A stretch of 47,569 bases of DNA. It comes from an uncultured Opitutales bacterium (GTDB lineage: Bacteria > Verrucomicrobiota > Verrucomicrobiia > Opitutales > Intestinicryptomonadaceae). Position numbers and translations under genes: made by a program. The stretch covers positions 1 to 47,569 of the forward strand of contig CALXQW010000021.1 in the NCBI GenBank assembly GCA_944390805.1, read 5' to 3'. The notes under the pieces were generated by a model. The model was not told the origin of the DNA and did not search any database. It was given only the letters and a program-made list of their open reading frames with translations. This document shows, piece after piece, positions 1 to 8,274 of the stretch (position 1 is the first letter of the stretch; every line of letters starts with the position of its first letter).

Positions 1-209
1 TTAAGCTTCCCAACAAAATATATTAACAAAAAAGATAAGACAACCTTTTCGCATCCCAATATTTCGGACTATTAGCCATACTAAAATACGCACAACTAAA
101 ACATAGCCGCGTTTATAAAAAGAATACAATACAAGTAAAAATACGCCGATTTAAGCAACCTTAGACGTACGAAGAGACAAGGATACCTACCGCATACAGA
201 TATGCACAA
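1..209. other. AT-rich non-coding left edge
   Basis: No supported gene lies here. The stretch is AT-rich and follows the stop codon of the leftmost gene, which is on the minus strand. A small hairpin (GCATA/TATGC near 192-205) and ACAAT/ATTGT pairing near 206-220 are visible, but there is no convincing terminator with a T-tract. Confidence 0.6.
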
Positions 210-2105
210 TTATTTATTGTAAAGCGGTGCCGTACGCTCTATGCCCTGCCTGCATGTTGCCGACGCAGGCAGAATCTTCTGGGCGGCAAGATACAAGTTT
301 AGAGCTTCAGCCCAATTTCCGTTCTTTTCGGCGCTCGCAGCGGAACTTAACAGCTTTACATAGTCGGCCACATGAGGTGCCAGATTTGACATAGCCCTGG
401 CTAAAGACGGATCCTCCGGATCTATCTTCTTTGCGCTTTCCAAAAGTTCCCATGCATAATACGGATTCTTCTGTGCAACAAACTCCGCAGCCTGAGAGAT
501 AAGCATGTCTATCTGGCCTATCTTTGAAACAATCTCTTTTAGTTTGCCTGCGCGCTGCGGATCTTTTGCAAACACAAGACCGTATTCCGCTGCCTCACCA
601 ACAATCTCTCTGTAAGAACCGCTGTTATAAAGACTGTCGAACTTCTCCGTGTATTTTGTAGCACCAGTGGCCATGCCGATTATCTCGTCATTTAGAGTTG
701 CAATCTGCGGATTCAGCGGCCATACCTTGGCTGCCTCCGCAACATTGCGCTGCACCTCTTCGGCATTGCCTGCCGCAGCTGCCTGGCGGGCCGCCATAAG
801 ATGCATATTGCTGACCCGCTGCGCAGTCTTTACACCAGACAATATCTCCGCACTAGGAAAATCTGAACAAAGCTTGTCCATCTCCGCAACCGACTCCTCT
901 ATCGCGCCGTAATCCTTATTGTCGGCAAGTTTCTGCAGCGTTGAAAGTTCCCTGTATATCTTGAGCAAAACCGCCTTCTTCTCAAATGGAAACATCTGAA
1001 CCTCAAGGCAGTATTCTCCCAGAACGAAAGTCTCCATAAGGCGCATCAAGGCGTTATAACGCTGGTTGGAATCGTAAAGAGCCTCTACCGCGGCCATACC
1101 TCCGCGAACATCGTTTAACGCTTCAAGTGCGATGTTCTCAAGGGAGTCGTTTGTGGGGACAAAGTCGGAAACAGGGAATAAATCCTTCATTTCCTTTACG
1201 CCCACAGCCAGCTCTTGCGCCCTTCCCCTAAACAGATGCCTGTAAAACGAACACGCTATCTGCGCATGCACAAACTTCCTTCCCAATAAAAATGATATGG
1301 TCTGCGACTGATACCTCAATACCGACTGTATCCCCGTAAGTTCCTTCTCCGCCGTAGCAGCGGTTAAATCGGCAGAGGCCTTTGCAACATCCTGAACCGC
1401 ATGCTCTATATTCTGCTCTGAATTGCGGGTTAATTTAGGATCTTTAACGCCAGCTCCTCTTCGGGAAGGCTGCCTAACCTCACTTGCGGTCATCATTCTT
1501 CCTATGAGCTTGCTTTCCTCAGACTTCTTAAAGAGTTCCATGGAGTTCTCCTTGCCCCTGAATATGTCGTATTCCGACCGCATTCTCCAAGTAGCATAGA
1601 CATTGTTTGCTATCAGCATGCAGAAGTTTCCGTCTATGTCGTATTCGGCGGCATCAAAGAGACGTTTCCACTCGTAACGGATTACATCGTCATCGAGATT
1701 GTCGTTGCTCGCGGAAAGGGCGGAAGTTATCTCGTCCAATATGCGCTTGTAGTCTTTGTAGCTCTGCTCCGGAACCGGAGTTGAAAGGTATTTTTCAAAA
1801 CGCGCCCTGACAACCCTAGTATTGCCTATATTAAAAGTTTTGCCCTTCCAATTGTAGGAGCCGTTCTCCAAATCGAATGAATCTTTGTTAACGTCGAACA
1901 AGCGGTCCACAAGATTTTCCGAAGTCTTGCTTTCAAAAGCCCTGTAATTGTGCTCGTTTACCGTAGGCGCAGGCGCAGCCCCGGGAACCTGGTTCTGAAT
2001 TTGGGCTTGCCCGGCAGGTGAAACTCCGTTTACAAACTGGCCAAAAAGCGCAGCTCCAGAACAAAGAACCGCCATAAAAACAAAGAGCTTCCAGATATTT
2101 TTCAT
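210..2105 (-). CDS. Secreted TPR-like protein of unknown function
   Basis: This 631-residue protein has an N-terminal signal peptide (hydrophobic core about residues 5-21, likely cleavage after Ala-Leu-Phe-Gly). A Pro/Ala/Gln-rich linker to about residue 50 and a long mostly helical body follow. The C-terminal part (roughly 385-480 and 520-625) has alternating helices with Ala/Leu and NP or DP turns, as in tetratricopeptide repeats; this is a pattern judgement, not a profile match. It is the last gene of a minus-strand operon and starts one base after the stop of the small membrane protein upstream, so the two are almost certainly cotranscribed with the ABC transporter. There is no good Shine-Dalgarno, and translational coupling is likely. 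I do not recognise a family. A periplasmic scaffold role is only a guess. Confidence 0.8.
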   Translation of the reverse strand: MKNIWKLFVFMAVLCSGAALFGQFVNGVSPAGQAQIQNQVPGAAPAPTVNEHNYRAFESKTSENLVDRLFDVNKDSFDLENGSYNWKGKTFNIGNTRVVRARFEKYLSTPVPEQSYKDYKRILDEITSALSASNDNLDDDVIRYEWKRLFDAAEYDIDGNFCMLIANNVYATWRMRSEYDIFRGKENSMELFKKSEESKLIGRMMTASEVRQPSRRGAGVKDPKLTRNSEQNIEHAVQDVAKASADLTAATAEKELTGIQSVLRYQSQTISFLLGRKFVHAQIACSFYRHLFRGRAQELAVGVKEMKDLFPVSDFVPTNDSLENIALEALNDVRGGMAAVEALYDSNQRYNALMRLMETFVLGEYCLEVQMFPFEKKAVLLKIYRELSTLQKLADNKDYGAIEESVAEMDKLCSDFPSAEILSGVKTAQRVSNMHLMAARQAAAAGNAEEVQRNVAEAAKVWPLNPQIATLNDEIIGMATGATKYTEKFDSLYNSGSYREIVGEAAEYGLVFAKDPQRAGKLKEIVSKIGQIDMLISQAAEFVAQKNPYYAWELLESAKKIDPEDPSLARAMSNLAPHVADYVKLLSSAASAEKNGNWAEALNLYLAAQKILPASATCRQGIERTAPLYNK

Positions 2106-2106
2106 A

Positions 2107-2487
2107 TTAGAATTTTTTCATTTCAAGAACGTCTATTCCGCCTTTGGGGCCAACTTTAACTTTCATATCATATCGCTGCCCGGTATAGATTGCACCGCCT
2201 ATTCCGTCTGGAACAAATACAGCTATTTTATCTCCAAATCCGCCGTCGAGGCATTTTACAGACACAACCCTTCCACCCTGGACATTCGCCAAAAGTAAAT
2301 CTATTTCCGCCTTAATAGAGTACTCGTTGCCCGACAACTGTACAGGAGCCTTTATGTAGCGTTCGTATGAAAAAGTCTCCGCCTCCGCTCCTCCGCGTCC
2401 GCCAAAGGCAACAATCAGCCCCCCCACGACCACCGCCGCAAGAGGTATTATCAGCGCAACCAGCGCGGGATGTATCCTTGCTTTCAT
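2107..2487 (-). CDS. Small membrane-anchored protein of unknown function
   Basis: This 126-residue protein has one strong transmembrane or uncleaved signal segment near the N-terminus (about residues 8-28, ending in a Gly-Gly-Arg-Gly-Gly stretch). A polar domain of about 95 residues follows, rich in short predicted beta strands and glycine turns, which should face the periplasm. It sits between the ABC transporter gene (54 bases upstream) and the secreted TPR-like gene, whose start is one base past this stop. That fits an accessory subunit or adaptor of the transporter, but nothing in the sequence proves it. No known domain is recognised, and no clear ribosome binding site precedes the ATG. 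Confidence 0.8.
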   Translation of the reverse strand: MKARIHPALVALIIPLAAVVVGGLIVAFGGRGGAEAETFSYERYIKAPVQLSGNEYSIKAEIDLLLANVQGGRVVSVKCLDGGFGDKIAVFVPDGIGGAIYTGQRYDMKVKVGPKGGIDVLEMKKF

Positions 2488-2541
2488 GTAAGCTATTATT
2501 TTTTATGCCGTTTAAATATTCAAGACATTTCCTCCGAGCCA

Positions 2542-4278
2542 TCAGTTCCAACGCTTGTCGAAACAGCCCTTAAGAACAAAGGCTGCCGCAACCGCGCATT
2601 GAGCGAGCAAAACTGCCGAGGCAACCCCTGCGCTTGGAATAAATTCCGGCGAGGCCTGCGTCTGGATGAATGCGTCGTACAGCCTAGAGTCTTTCATAGA
2701 TCCCATATAGCCCGCCCAGCCCCAGTACGTGCTTATAAAAGGCCTGCATACCCATTTTAAAGCCTCCGGCAAAGCCAGAACTATGCCCGAAAGCGGCAGT
2801 TGAAATCCAACCAGATATATAGATACCAAATTAGCCTTATCCGCCGTGGAAAACAGCGCGCTAAACGCAAGGCATATTACCGTCATCGTAAGGCATACCG
2901 CAGAAAGAACCGCCGCCTGCGGAAGAAAATCTCCGGGAAATTTGCACACGTATTTTACAAATGCGCACATCCAAATTCCCTGCAATATGGCAAGCGCGCC
3001 GGTAAATACCATCTTTGAAAGAGCGTAGGCTACCGGGCTTAGCCCAAGCAGACGCTCCTTTTCGTAGATTTGGCGTTCTCCGGCTATTTCGCGCGCAGAG
3101 TTATTTGCCCCCATAAGAGCCAACAAAACCACCTGGAATAGAATAAGCCCCGTCACAAGGGCGGAAGCGTGCGCGGCTGAAATTTGCATATTCAAACTTG
3201 CCTTCAGCTCGTCTATAAAACCCATATTGCGTGCTAAGGCAAGGCTCTCTATCTGAGGCAATCCTCCGAGGGCAAATATAACAACCACTATGGGGAACCC
3301 AAAGGTTATTCCCATAGTCAGAAGCATGTATCCGGAATCTCTAAAGAATAAAAGAATTCTGCGTTTTAGAAGGGTTGTAAACTGGCTGAAAGCTCCCGGG
3401 CGCCTATGCCCAGAATTGGATAAACATGGCGTTGTTCCGTCTGAATGGCTGCCTTCCTCTTTTTCTAAATGCTGCACCTCTTGGAAATCTTGCATCAGAG
3501 CCTTCTCCGATGGCTCTGTACCGGCGCTGCTTTCCATCCATTTATCGCGCCAGTAGGCTATGTCTTTTGCATTGAGGGTGTCGTACAATTCAAGGGCGGA
3601 TTCTAGCCCGAAATAAGATTTAAGTTCCTGAAGATTACCCTGAAATACAACTTCGCCCTCATATATTACAGTTATCAAATCGAAATAGTCCAGCTTGGCG
3701 AGATTATGTATTATGCATATGAATGTCTTGCCTTCGGAAAGACATAGGCCTTTTAGGAAATCGAGAATATTATTCTCCGATAGAGGATCCAAACCGGTTG
3801 TGATTTCATCGCAGAACATTGCCGGAGGATCGTTTGCCAGTTCGAGCGCCAAACCTAGCCTGCGCAACTGCCCTCCAGACAGCGACGACACAAACTTATC
3901 CGCATGTTCCGCAAGACCCGTTATCTTGAGTATATACTCCTCTCTGCCATTTTTCTGCGACTTGTCCGCAAGGGCAAGATCGAGAACGCCGCGCAGGCTT
4001 TCCTTGACTGTAAGCCGCAAGTGCGCGCATGTAAACTGTGGAGCAAACCCAACCCTACCTATCAGGTCCTCGCTCTTTTCCACGGGACTGCCCATGAAGA
4101 AAGATTTTCCTTCGGCGGGCAATATGCGCATCATGGCCTTAAGCAGAGTGGTCTTTCCGCAGCCCGACGGACCTATTACGGCGTTCATGGCCCTCGGCTT
4201 GAAAGACACGGAAGCATTTGCGAGAATTGGCTTGTCTGCCCCCGCAACCTTTACAGTCAAATTTTCACAACTCAACAT
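2542..4278 (-). CDS. ABCG-like half transporter (ATPase fused to permease)
   Basis: The 578-residue reading from ATG 4278 has an N-terminal ATPase followed by a membrane domain, the order seen in ABCG/White-type half transporters. Visible ATPase motifs are Walker A GPSGCGKTT (about 36-44), Q-loop Gln (about 81), signature LSGGQ (about 133-137), Walker B ending in Asp-Glu (about 157-158) and the switch His (about 191). After a hydrophilic linker come about six hydrophobic segments typical of ABC2-type permeases, so the protein should act as a homodimeric exporter or lipid/substrate translocator; the substrate is unknown. The frame stays open to 4407, but those 43 extra residues overlap the divergent gene and look unlike an ATPase start, while 4278 gives the usual short strand before Walker A and has AAGAG upstream. 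It heads an operon with two exported-protein genes. Confidence 0.9.
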   Translation of the reverse strand: MLSCENLTVKVAGADKPILANASVSFKPRAMNAVIGPSGCGKTTLLKAMMRILPAEGKSFFMGSPVEKSEDLIGRVGFAPQFTCAHLRLTVKESLRGVLDLALADKSQKNGREEYILKITGLAEHADKFVSSLSGGQLRRLGLALELANDPPAMFCDEITTGLDPLSENNILDFLKGLCLSEGKTFICIIHNLAKLDYFDLITVIYEGEVVFQGNLQELKSYFGLESALELYDTLNAKDIAYWRDKWMESSAGTEPSEKALMQDFQEVQHLEKEEGSHSDGTTPCLSNSGHRRPGAFSQFTTLLKRRILLFFRDSGYMLLTMGITFGFPIVVVIFALGGLPQIESLALARNMGFIDELKASLNMQISAAHASALVTGLILFQVVLLALMGANNSAREIAGERQIYEKERLLGLSPVAYALSKMVFTGALAILQGIWMCAFVKYVCKFPGDFLPQAAVLSAVCLTMTVICLAFSALFSTADKANLVSIYLVGFQLPLSGIVLALPEALKWVCRPFISTYWGWAGYMGSMKDSRLYDAFIQTQASPEFIPSAGVASAVLLAQCAVAAAFVLKGCFDKRWN

Positions 4279-4288
4279 TGCTCTTGCG

Positions 4289-4310
4289 TTATCGTGAAAA
4301 AACGCGATAA
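4289..4310. promoter_or_regulatory. Inverted repeat in divergent promoter gap
   Basis: TTATCG-N10-CGATAA is a perfect 6+6 inverted repeat lying in the 40-base gap between the divergent start codons at 4278 (-) and 4319 (+). The position suits an operator shared by both operons. No regulator gene is present in the window, so binding is an inference. Confidence 0.45.
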
Positions 4311-4318
4311 ATGCAATC

Positions 4319-4945
4319 ATGAAAACCTTAATTCGGTTGATTTTATTATTTTTTATCCAAACGGGCGCATTGTCGGCGCTGACGGTGGACGATTCGAAAA
4401 TCATCAATAAGGACTATTTCGGAATAGAGTTTCCAAACGGAACTCTCTTTATGGCAAAGCACTCAAAGATAATTTCGGTAGCCGAGCAGGTTTATTGGCT
4501 CAACGGAATTATAATCAAAGAAATTTCCATAGACTTTGAGAATGCCGACACCCTTCTTAGAATATACAGCATGCGCCTTCCCGGCCCGAAAGATATGATT
4601 GATAAAGCCCAGAATACTATTCCTAAAGCCGATGGACAGAAGATGACTTCTGTTTTCTCCTCTGCGCGGGACAGGGCTGAAAAGCTTGAAGAAAAGCTAA
4701 ACAATCATACGGAGTATTCCAAAGTGATAGCTGGAGCGAACATAGTTTCCAAGGTGTATCCGTCAACAACGCACGCAAAAACAATAGAGTACGCCGTTGC
4801 CGATGAGAAGGAACTAGACACATTCCACGCAACTATAATACGCGATATATCTAAATACGACAGTGAATCCAAAGAAGCGCTTGACTCCAATCCAAAGATA
4901 GGCGGCAGGCTTTACATATTTAAAAAGGACGAAGAAAAGAAATGA
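4319..4945 (+). CDS. Exported protein of unknown function
   Basis: This 208-residue protein has a clear signal peptide (residues 1 to about 20, hydrophobic run rich in Leu/Ile/Phe, then Ala-Leu-Ser-Ala). The mature part begins with probable beta strands and then has a charged helical segment (about 108-140, with alternating Glu/Lys), a beta segment near 153-162 and a lysine-rich C-terminus. No family is recognised. Its start is divergent from the ABC transporter gene with only 40 bases between them. The next gene overlaps its stop by four bases (ATGA), so the two are translationally coupled. A GATAAA element only 7 bases before the ATG hints at a very short or absent leader, but this is weak. 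Confidence 0.8.
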   Translation: MKTLIRLILLFFIQTGALSALTVDDSKIINKDYFGIEFPNGTLFMAKHSKIISVAEQVYWLNGIIIKEISIDFENADTLLRIYSMRLPGPKDMIDKAQNTIPKADGQKMTSVFSSARDRAEKLEEKLNNHTEYSKVIAGANIVSKVYPSTTHAKTIEYAVADEKELDTFHATIIRDISKYDSESKEALDSNPKIGGRLYIFKKDEEKK

Positions 4946-5838
4946 CAAACGCAAGAAAGACAGTTCTCCGCACATGTTCCGCGATGCTTGCATCGTTTGC
5001 CTTTTGCGCATATGCCGGCGCTGAAGATGCAAAAGGCGCGCCTTCAAATGAACAGGCGCAAGCCCCAATTTCGCAACCGAGCAATACTGCTGAGCAGGCA
5101 TATTCTCATTCTCCGGAAAAGATAGGAGATGTAATAACCGTAGGCTCCAATGCCTTCATGCTGGTTAGGGTTTTCGACACGCCTCAAAAGAACGATACAT
5201 TTCAGCGCAATGTAAATATAATGCGCCAATACGCGCAGGTGATATCAGAAAGCAAACTTAAGCTTGAGAAGATTGAAAACCCAGAAGAAAAAGCAGCGCT
5301 GCAAAACAAGATAAAGCAGCTGGAAGACGAGTTTGAATCTAATGAAAAGGCCATGATAAAAGTGTACGCCTTTGCATCAAACAGGCAGTACAGGCAGGTA
5401 TTTTTAAAGACTAATATATGTGTTCCGCTAACGGCAGACGAGCTTTCAAATTTGCGTTCAGCCTCCGGCATGGAGCTTGACCCGCTGAAGATAATAGAGC
5501 GGGACGGCAAGAATTTCTACATAATGAAGAAAATCGACGGGGCAAAGGCCAATGAAGAGCTTCAGAAGGCAATAGCCTTTACGCTAACCAGACGCGCCGA
5601 GGCCGACAAGCTTAGGGTAAAGTTATCGGAAACTACTGACCCCACCGAGCAGATGGATCTTACAAAGAAAATAAGCCTTGCCGAAAAGGCGCTCAAACAG
5701 AACGAAGACGAACTTAAGGAAAAATACGGTTTAGGAAACGCAAAGTCATATATAATAGAAGTAGACTTATCCAAGCTGTATCTTGTTCTTACAAAAGAGG
5801 AATTCCTAAAGATACAATCTGAGAAAAAGGGCAAATAG
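4942..5838 (+). CDS. Exported protein built of two 120-residue repeats
   Basis: This 298-residue protein has a signal peptide (about 1-27, ending Ala-Gly-Ala) and a Ala/Gln/Pro-rich linker. Two homologous halves follow, about residues 61-172 and 181-292. They align without gaps at an offset of exactly 120: for example Asn-Pro-Glu-Glu at 113-116 against Asp-Pro-Thr-Glu at 233-236, Lys-Ile 123-124 against 243-244, Asn-Glu 134-135 against 254-255, Tyr 142/150 against 262/270, and Leu-Thr 163-164 against 283-284. Each half has a short beta start, a helical hairpin with coiled-coil character and a beta end. Function is unknown. It overlaps the preceding exported-protein gene by ATGA and is followed by a terminator, so this is a two-gene unit. 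Confidence 0.85.
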   Translation: MTNARKTVLRTCSAMLASFAFCAYAGAEDAKGAPSNEQAQAPISQPSNTAEQAYSHSPEKIGDVITVGSNAFMLVRVFDTPQKNDTFQRNVNIMRQYAQVISESKLKLEKIENPEEKAALQNKIKQLEDEFESNEKAMIKVYAFASNRQYRQVFLKTNICVPLTADELSNLRSASGMELDPLKIIERDGKNFYIMKKIDGAKANEELQKAIAFTLTRRAEADKLRVKLSETTDPTEQMDLTKKISLAEKALKQNEDELKEKYGLGNAKSYIIEVDLSKLYLVLTKEEFLKIQSEKKGK

Positions 5839-5874
5839 GTATTCTTATTATACGTAGTATAATATATTTTTACG

Positions 5875-5913
5875 GAGGCGCGAGAAGAGCATTTACATCT
5901 TTGCGCCTCTTTT
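5875..5913 (+). terminator. Rho-independent terminator after exported-protein pair
   Basis: GAGGCGC (5875-5881) pairs with GCGCCTC (5903-5909), with further AAGA/TCTT pairing inside, followed by TTTT. An AT-rich hairpin, ATTATAC-GTA-GTATAAT (5847-5863), lies just upstream. The site is between convergent genes. Confidence 0.75.
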
Positions 5914-6004
5914 CGTTATAGAAGCTATCAAAACTGCGCTTACGGGCTGAGCGCGCGCCTTATATAAAACTGCAATACGAATTGTATAGAAAAAGAAATC
6001 AAAT

Positions 6005-6835
6005 CTAACCTTCAACCAAAGGCTCTATTTTAGCATCTTTTTGGGGTTGTATATAGCCTTTTAAGCCGTATTTTGCGCACACTTGCCGCGCCTCGTCCAC
6101 AGACATAACCATGAATGCAGTGGACATTGCATCTGCTATTGCGGCATTTTTACATATGGCCCATGTTCTGAAGTTTGTCTTTGGCTTAATGTCAAGATTG
6201 CGACAGTCCATTATATGCTCCCCCAAAACAGCCGTACCCGAGGCCCCAAGACTCTCATCGTGAAGCTCCACAATATCCGCACCGCCTAAAGACACTTTCC
6301 ATGCTGAACCGTCGGCTCTATGTCCCATGGCGCAAATGCTGCTTGAGGCAAATGAGAAAAACGCATTCTTTATGTTCCAATCCTTAGATAGCATAGCCGA
6401 GAGCACATCGAGCGCGTATCCCTTGCCAATAGCGCCAAAGTCCAAAGCGCCATAGCTCTTCTTCCTGACCAAATAGCTGGAAGTGTCTATATCTAAGGTA
6501 ATCTTGCCGCATTCCTTTACGTCGGCGCCCTTGTTTTTTATAAAGTATGCGCCCATAGTTACGTCGACAATACCTCCGCTCATAAGATAGGCTTCGGCGC
6601 CAAGTTTTAGACATTGCATGGTATGCTCGCTTATGCGCTCGCTGGAGCCTATATCCATAGAATTTATTATGTTTACATCTCCACCGTATTTATAAACGGA
6701 AAGATTATCCTCAAGAAAAAGCATCTCCTGTTCGAGTTCGTGAAATGCGCTGTATGCGTAGGTATTATCGGAAGCGCAGATAGTTGCGTCCAAAGATCCG
6801 TTCATGGCAGTTAGCGTAAATTCAAATTCTTTCAT
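6005..6835 (-). CDS. apbE: FAD:protein FMN transferase (ApbE family)
   Basis: ApbE enzymes use FAD and Mg2+ to attach FMN covalently to Ser/Thr of target proteins such as Rnf/Nqr subunits or FMN-binding-domain proteins. The 276 residues contain the family's N-terminal Ala-Met-Asn-Gly-Ser region, the LEDNLSVYK...INSM segment, the central motif DFGAIGKGYALD and the C-terminal ADAMSTAFMVM helix. It is shorter than the usual 320-350 and lacks the lipoprotein signal common in the family, so it should act in the cytoplasm or rely on another export route. No flavinylation target or electron-transfer gene is adjacent. It is a single gene, upstream of which runs the divergent GH99-like gene. No Shine-Dalgarno is evident before the ATG. 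Confidence 0.88.
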   Translation of the reverse strand: MKEFEFTLTAMNGSLDATICASDNTYAYSAFHELEQEMLFLEDNLSVYKYGGDVNIINSMDIGSSERISEHTMQCLKLGAEAYLMSGGIVDVTMGAYFIKNKGADVKECGKITLDIDTSSYLVRKKSYGALDFGAIGKGYALDVLSAMLSKDWNIKNAFFSFASSSICAMGHRADGSAWKVSLGGADIVELHDESLGASGTAVLGEHIMDCRNLDIKPKTNFRTWAICKNAAIADAMSTAFMVMSVDEARQVCAKYGLKGYIQPQKDAKIEPLVEG

Positions 6836-6961
6836 TATGTTGGATTTCTTTGTTTATTTGGCTTTTTTCTTGCAATGTAAAGCTTTGGCAAATAAATAGT
6901 ATTTTTGTAGTTTTCACCGGACAATTTCAATCTAAAAAACACGCAACAAAAGGGGAGATAA

Positions 6962-8149
6962 ATGAAGCTAAAGACCTCTATAAAAGGCGCAATTTGCGCC
7001 ATGTGCCTTGGCTCGTTTAGCGCACAGGCATACGATATAGCCGCCTACTATTGGCCGGCATACCACCCGGAACCGCGCTGGCAGGAGCTTGGAGTTTTCA
7101 AAGACGGCAAAGGCGAATGGCAGAACGTATACGAGGCCGTTCCTAAGTTTGTAGGGCACTACCAACCGCGAGTTCCCATATGGGGCTATACAGACGAGTC
7201 GGATCCCGAGGTTATGGCAAAGAAGATAGACGCCGCTGCCGACTACGGAGTAAACGTATTTATATTCGACTGGTATTGGTACGAAGGCAAACCCTTCCTT
7301 GAGGAGGCTCTCAACAATGGGTTTCTAAAAGCCAAGAACAAAGACAGAATGAAGTTCTTCCTAATGTGGGCAAACCACAACGTAATAGACGTATGGGACA
7401 ATAAAGTAGCCTACAAGCATTTGGACAATGTAATATGGTCTGGCGAGATAAAACTTGACGAATTCAAAAAGATAGCAGACCGCGTAATAGAGAAATACTT
7501 CAAGCAGCCAAATTACTACAAGATAGATGGCAAACCTGTATTTAGCATATACGAGCTTGGCACATTCATAAAGGGAGTTGGCGGTGTTGAGAACGCAAAG
7601 GCCGCTCTTGACTATATAAAGAAGAAAGCTGTAGAGGCTGGTCTGGAAGGAGTGCACATACAGACTATGTGCTGGAATTTGCCAAAGGGTCTCCAAGGTG
7701 TTCCCGGAGACTCCACCCCCACTTCAAAGAAGATAGTGGAATTTTTAGGGATTGATTCATTTACAAGCTATCAATGGGTGCACTACCGTGCGCCAGGCGG
7801 CATGGACTACAAGGATTGGGGAGACTGGAACGTATCCAACTGGGACAATTTATCCAAGACTGCTTCCATACCGTATTTTTGCCATGTATCCATAGGCTGG
7901 GACAACAACATGCGCTATCCAGCCGGCCGCTTTACGCCCATTGTAATGAATTCTAACCCGGCGAAGTTTGAGGAATATCTGCGCAAGGCTAAGGACTGGA
8001 CAGACAAGAACAACCCAAGCACAAAGCTTATAACCGTAAACTCATGGAACGAATGGACAGAGGGTTCTTACCTTGAGCCCGACGAGTATTTTGGTTGGGC
8101 ATATCTTGAGGCGGTAAGGCGTGTATTTAAGAAAGACGCAGAAAAGTAA
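6962..8149 (+). CDS. Secreted GH99/WbsX-like glycan-active protein
   Basis: This 395-residue protein has a signal peptide (1-23, Phe-Ser-Ala-Gln-Ala). The mature protein opens with YYWPAYHPEPRW and continues with DYGVNVFIFDWYWYEG, LMWANHN and, near the end, NSWNEWTEGSYLEPD. These features mark the glycosyltransferase-WbsX / glycoside hydrolase 99-like TIM-barrel family, frequent in Bacteroidetes and PVC bacteria. Members are often annotated as glycosyltransferases, but the signal peptide here makes a periplasmic or secreted glycan hydrolase more likely. The two Glu in the C-terminal motif are candidates for active-site residues, by inference only. It has one of the few clear ribosome binding sites in the window (AGGGGAGA about 6 bases before ATG). 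It is monocistronic, closed by a terminator. Confidence 0.88.
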   Translation: MKLKTSIKGAICAMCLGSFSAQAYDIAAYYWPAYHPEPRWQELGVFKDGKGEWQNVYEAVPKFVGHYQPRVPIWGYTDESDPEVMAKKIDAAADYGVNVFIFDWYWYEGKPFLEEALNNGFLKAKNKDRMKFFLMWANHNVIDVWDNKVAYKHLDNVIWSGEIKLDEFKKIADRVIEKYFKQPNYYKIDGKPVFSIYELGTFIKGVGGVENAKAALDYIKKKAVEAGLEGVHIQTMCWNLPKGLQGVPGDSTPTSKKIVEFLGIDSFTSYQWVHYRAPGGMDYKDWGDWNVSNWDNLSKTASIPYFCHVSIGWDNNMRYPAGRFTPIVMNSNPAKFEEYLRKAKDWTDKNNPSTKLITVNSWNEWTEGSYLEPDEYFGWAYLEAVRRVFKKDAEK

Positions 8150-8177
8150 TCTCAACAAATAGATCTCATATTGTAAA

Positions 8178-8206
8178 AGGCGAAGTTCAAAGCTTCGTCT
8201 TTTTTT
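8178..8206 (+). terminator. Rho-independent terminator after GH99-like gene
   Basis: AGGCGAAG (8178-8185) pairs with CTTCGTCT (8193-8200) including one G-T wobble, loop of 7, followed by six T. Confidence 0.85.
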
Positions 8207-8274
8207 ATAAAAAACTTGAAAGGAGGGCGCAGCGGGGGCACTATGCGCAAATCAATTTAACGGAAGTAATAAAA

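Noticed and set aside
3695..4297. A 200-codon open frame on the plus strand inside the ABC transporter gene
   Set aside because: It is antisense to the ATPase domain, whose motifs are complete. Its translation is Ser/Arg/Pro-rich with no recognisable domain.
4279..4407. Upstream extension of the ABC transporter frame by 43 codons
   Set aside because: The extension overlaps the divergent exported-protein gene and its residues do not resemble an ATPase N-terminus. The ATG at 4278 is preferred.
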